From the NCBI RefSeq assembly GCF_000203815.1, contig NW_004457735.1:1364001-1428000 (forward strand): a DNA stretch of 64,000 bases. The letters are read 5' to 3'. This stretch comes from Cavenderia fasciculata (taxonomy: Eukaryota > Evosea > Eumycetozoa > Acytosteliales > Cavenderiaceae). The notes below the pieces were generated by a model that had not been told where the DNA came from, did no database searches, and saw only the letters and a list, made by a program, of their open reading frames with translations. Shown here in pieces: positions 57,875 to 64,000 of this stretch. The position numbers were made by a program, and so were the translations under genes. Within the stretch, counting starts at the first letter, position 1, and every line of letters begins with the position of its first letter.

Positions 57875-58948
57875 TTATTTGATTGCTTTTAGTTTTAATA
57901 TATGATTGACTATGTCCAATGGTTCTTCTTTTACTCCTTCTTCTTCTTCTTCTTTTCGCAAACCTGTGAATATCTGTGTATGAAAATTGTAAATATCTTG
58001 ATCAGGTATTTTTGCCAACTTTCTTTGAATACGCTTGAGGCGATCATCAGAAACAAGACACCATTCTGATGGAACCGGGAGCTTTAGTTTATTTGCATCT
58101 TTAATATCAAGAACATGGCCAATAGCCTTTCTTATTCTATCTTCAGCATCATTAATTCTCTCTGTACATGAAGGATCCAACATCAAGTTACAAATAATTG
58201 AGGGCTCGGTGCAGGGCTCGGTGCCTGGATAAGCCTTTTTTATATCTTTAACCACCTGGTTAGGTCTTGTCTCCTTATCTACAACCTGTGTCATTCCGAC
58301 CTTAATAAGATGCCATCTACCCACAGAAAAATATGGAAAGCTATGAGTGAGTGATAAAAGTTAGAATTAGAAACCTTAAACTATTATTGAAATTAATATT
58401 TACATTATTAAGTAAACGTGGGCAGGTGTTCTCAAATTTAGAAAAATATTGCCTTTGGTTGGCCATCCTTTTGTCCTTACACGGTTGAGAACATCGATAG
58501 TTGTTCTTGGATTCTCCCAAAAATATGGGACCAGTTGATCGAGGAGACGAAGATATTCCTTATTTACTTCTTCTTCTTCTTTTGTTTTTGCTGGACCCGT
58601 TGTTGTAGATGATGATTTCGTAATGACTCCAGGTGTACTCTTTTTAGTTGGTGTTGTTGGAGCTACCATCGTAGTTGTAGTAGACTCTTTTTCCTTTTCC
58701 TTTAACAATGGTGATGACTTTGATGAAGACTTTAAGATAGAGTTGGGTGGTTGTGCCGCTGCGGGTTTAACAGGTGTCTTTGATTTGGCTGTTGTTGGTG
58801 CTGTTGGTTTATCCATCGTTGTAGCAGTTGTCGTAGTCGTTGTCGTATTAGTCTTATTTACAATTGGTGTTTCAGTTGTTGTTGTTGTTGATGGACGGGG
58901 TTTTGCAGGTCCTGCTGGTTTGGTTTTGTCTGATTTGGAAGAAGACAT
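57875..58948 (-). CDS. Unknown protein, 328 aa, Thr/Pro/Lys-rich N-terminus
   Basis: Exons 58404-58948 and 57875-58316; the splice joins V-Y-L-I to I-W-H-L-I-K-V-G. The first 130 residues are low complexity (Thr, Lys, Pro, Ser). The rest looks folded and helical, with L-L-D-Q-L-V-P-Y-F-W-E-N-P, W-P-T-K-G-N-I-F-L-N-L-R-T-P, R-P-N-Q-V-V-K-D-I-K-K-A-Y-P-G and A-I-G-H-V-L-D-I. I do not recognise the family. The end is a Glu/Lys stretch and a short helix. Nuclear or cytosolic location is open; no signal peptide or membrane segment is visible. Confidence 0.65.
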
Positions 58949-59116
58949 GATGAGTAATGAAGTTTGTAGTTTGCATGATAAAAATATGGTGGGGTGGAAA
59001 TTTTTAAAAATTCAAAAAAAATCTTTTAAAACTACGAGGTGATTTCTTTTTATTTTCATCGACTTTTCCAAACAAAAGATAACTAATAGCGACAAGCACT
59101 TTCAAGTAGAAAAAAG

Positions 59117-60750
59117 ATGAGCGTCAATGTAAACAACATCATCGAGAACATTACAAATACATCGATTGTTGGCAAAGCAACGGTTGATAATGATACTCCT
59201 ACACCAGGCTATTTATACCTAGATCTACAAAGTATGATATATCTATCGAGTAGAGATACATTAATATACTTACATGCACCTATACTTTGTATTTAGATGA
59301 AACATTAAAGAGTATAGATCAATCACAATACATTCTAAAGAAACTACTATCAAGACTAAAGAAAGATTCACCAAATATTAAACTCAAAGTATTAAAAGCT
59401 ATTAAACATTTGATACTCAAAGGTCATGTATCATTTAGACAAGATTTGGTTACTTGTTCTGACCAAATTCAACATTGTACAAGTATGTAGATGTTATGAA
59501 AGAATGAAAAGAAAGAATGAAAGAACTCATTATATATATTATTTTAAATAGATTTTAGAGGAGCACAAGATCAATTCAAAGGAGATACTCTTTATCAATC
59601 AATTAGAAGAGAATCAAATGAAATATTGAATCTATTGTACCAATACAATAACTCAAATTCAAGTTATTCATCACTATCTCAAAACAACACTACTACTGGT
59701 GATGATGAACAACAATCAACGTCGATGATTAGAATGGAGAGTAGAAGTGGTGGTAGTGGTAATGGCGGTGGTGCAACTAGTCAAAGAGTACATCATTCAC
59801 ATCATAGTAGTATTGGATTTGGTGGTAATGGAAGCATGACAAATGCACCTGCCCCTCCACCAACTAAAATTGATAAGATTGCAAACATCACAACCAAGAT
59901 TGCAGCATCTTTTCAAGACCATCATCAACATCATCCTAAAAAGGTGGTCTTGTCTAACTTTGGTTCACCAATGTTGTCTGACATTTCAGTTTCAATCCCA
60001 TCTGTTCCAGTTCGTGATGGTTCACATTTAATGGTATCAACTCAAGACAATAATAATAATAATAACAATGGAAACAATAATAGTCTGGCACTTACAGGAT
60101 TACCAACATTTGATAATGGTGATACCGCCGTAGCAACAGCAGAAGATGATTTCGATCAATTATATCAAGAGTATGTAATTAAGATTATATTTATTATTAT
60201 TATTATTATTATTCGCGTCCTCTTCTTTACTTATTAATAACCATTCTGTACTATTAGTTTTGGAGAATTTAAATTTATTTCAAATACTCTTGGTGATTCA
60301 CAATCTGTTAGTTTATCGACAACATCGATTGCAAAGTTTCTAAGATACGTTCAACAACCAAATATCAATATGGATTTGATTCTTCAACTTTTATACAATC
60401 GATTAAAACACAAACATTGGCAAATGAAATTAAAATCATTGAATTTAATAGAATCTCTTATTGAAAATGTTGCCACTATTGCCATTCCATTCTATCAACA
60501 ATACAACAACAATATAAAGACACTGGTAGATTCATTACAGATAAAGATTAGAGAAAAATCTAAAAATATATTAAAGTTGTTGGGAATTGAAATACCAAAA
60601 CCAATCGAACAACAACAACAACCACAACAACAGCAACAACAATCACATAGTGTTACAAATGATAATACAAACCAAAATAATACGACTAATAATAATAACA
60701 AGCTTGTTGACGATTCATATAGAGATATATTCAATTTAGGGAATGAAGAA

Positions 60751-60814
<64 letters not shown>

Positions 60815-61476
60815 GTAATAGTAAAAACAAACCAAATGGTAATATGTTTGGAGGATTATCAGTAAATACAAAGAGTAATAATAATAACAATAATAATAAC
60901 GATATTTTAATGGATTTGAGTAATAATAGCAACAAGAATAATAATAGCAATCAAAGTAGAGATTTAATTGATGATTTATTTAATATTTCACCTGTAAATA
61001 CCAGTCCAACCATTACTTCAAGCAATAAAAATAGTAATAATAATAATAACAGTAATAGTAAAAACAATTATAATAATAGTAATACAATGGAATTTGATCC
61101 AATTTTTGGTAAATCATCATCGAGGCAAACAACGACATCAACATCTAATGGTAATCTATTGGATTATGATCTTTTAACAGCAAACACTGCTGGAATGACA
61201 TCCACCGAGGCATTATATGGTTTAGAATCCCTACAACTTTCCCCTTTACTCCAATCTTCATCATCATCATCATCATTACCGACCACTGCCACTACAGCTA
61301 CAGCCGCCACACAAGCGACCAAACAAAGTGTAGGAGCAGGGACATCTATATCACCCACCACCAACAACACAAAAGTACATCAACAACCAAAACCTACACC
61401 ATTGGATCCATTTGGGAATCTAAAACATTTCATTCCCAACACCACCTCTTCATCTACCACCACCTCTAATAAATAG
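59117..61476 (+). CDS. Tepsin-like AP-4 accessory protein (ENTH + VHS-like), 712 aa
   Basis: Exons 59117-59231, 59297-59482, 59552-60170 and 60258-61476. The N-terminal ENTH-like domain reads D-D/N-T-P-T-P-G-Y-L ... I-L-K-K-L-L-S-R-L ... K-L-K-V-L-K-A-I-K-H-L ... G-D-T-L-Y-Q-S-I-R, matching tepsin. After a His/Gly/Asn linker comes a second helical block (I-A-K-F-L-R-Y-V ... K-L-K-S-L-N-L-I-E-S-L-I ... I-L-K-L-L-G), like tepsin's VHS-like domain. The C-terminus is Asn/Gln/Ser low complexity with a run of more than 20 Asn. Within it, M-F-G-G-L-S-V resembles the L-F-x-G-(M/L)-x-(L/V) motif with which tepsin binds the AP-4 beta ear. Tepsin works in AP-4 coated vesicles at the trans-Golgi network. 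Confidence 0.85.
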
Positions 61477-61811
61477 AAAGATATCCATCTTGTGTGGATG
61501 TGCCGCTTTGCATCCAATCGATTCTAAAAAAAGATTTTTTTTAAGATTTATTTTTCGGACCCAATTAAAATCTAAAATTGCATTGTCTCATTAAATTAAA
61601 TTGGGAGAACCCTCACCTTACCCCCTCTGACCCATCTCAACTTTTAAACAATACAAGAAATAGACAGAAAGGAGAGATGTAAACGAGTTCAAATAATAAT
61701 AATAATAATAACCAATAATCATTAATAGTTATTTATATGTACAGTATTTTAATATATTAAGAGAGTATTTATTTTTAAAAAAAAGAGAGAGAAAGAGAAA
61801 AAGAATATAAT
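61477..61811. other. Intergenic before the PH-like gene
   Basis: About 335 bases, AT-rich with AAT repeats (61697-61710) and a GA-rich leader immediately before the start at 61812. Nothing further recognised. Confidence 0.45.

Positions 61812-64000
<2,189 letters not shown>

Overview
The window is nuclear DNA of a dictyostelid social amoeba. The support is AT-rich intergenic DNA, short GT...AG introns (mostly 60-120 nt, usually GTATGT or GTAAGT donors and TTTAG acceptors), A-rich contexts before start codons, long Asn/Gln/Ser/Thr homopolymer tracts inside otherwise conserved proteins, and family-specific genes such as ABC-H transporters, penta-EF-hand proteins and dictyostelid F-box/LRR proteins. 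The exact species cannot be read from the sequence; the moderate codon bias suggests a group 1 or 2 species rather than Dictyostelium discoideum itself. I assembled exon structures by hand. All multi-exon models except the SNAPC1-like gene and the end of the RRP5-like gene keep an open frame across every junction.

Layout. 0-10.5 kb: tail of an RRM protein (hnRNP H/GRSF1 type), an unknown 421-aa protein, a triple-saposin secreted protein, a TIG-domain membrane protein, a bacterial-type ROK sugar kinase, a TBCC/C-CAP protein, ribosomal protein L19, a doubtful small gene and ATP synthase subunit f. 11-20 kb: a kinesin that carries a transmembrane segment and a J-domain, then a U2SURP/SR140 splicing factor with RD-rich instead of RS-rich repeats. 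20-27 kb: a SNAPC1-like snRNA transcription factor with a disrupted reading frame, a truncated Tpt1/KptA protein, a BAR-SH3 protein and Rab geranylgeranyltransferase beta. 27-51 kb: three paralogous amino-acid permeases (27.5, 41.5 and 49.3 kb). Interleaved with them are an RRP5 N-terminal half, a GT8 glycosyltransferase, a PanB-PanE fusion, a UBE2J-type E2, an ABC-H ATPase, a small basic protein, a TPR-MYND-SET protein and a penta-EF-hand protein. 51-64 kb: an F-box/LRR-like protein, an LKB1 kinase with a CaaX box, a SAM methyltransferase, an unknown protein, AP-4 accessory protein tepsin and a PH-like protein cut off by the window end inside an Asn-codon repeat.

The genes are independent housekeeping genes on both strands, not operons. 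The most unusual items are: (i) the kinesin-membrane-anchor-J-domain protein; (ii) an intron in the second permease that looks like a tandem duplication of the exon before it; (iii) patchwork similarity among the permeases, two sharing a nearly identical intron while a different pair shares coding sequence; (iv) the PanB-PanE fusion; (v) several conserved genes that are shortened or frame-broken (Tpt1, RRP5, SNAPC1); and (vi) a compound hairpin at 40.7 kb. I saw no tRNA, rRNA, CRISPR or intact transposon.
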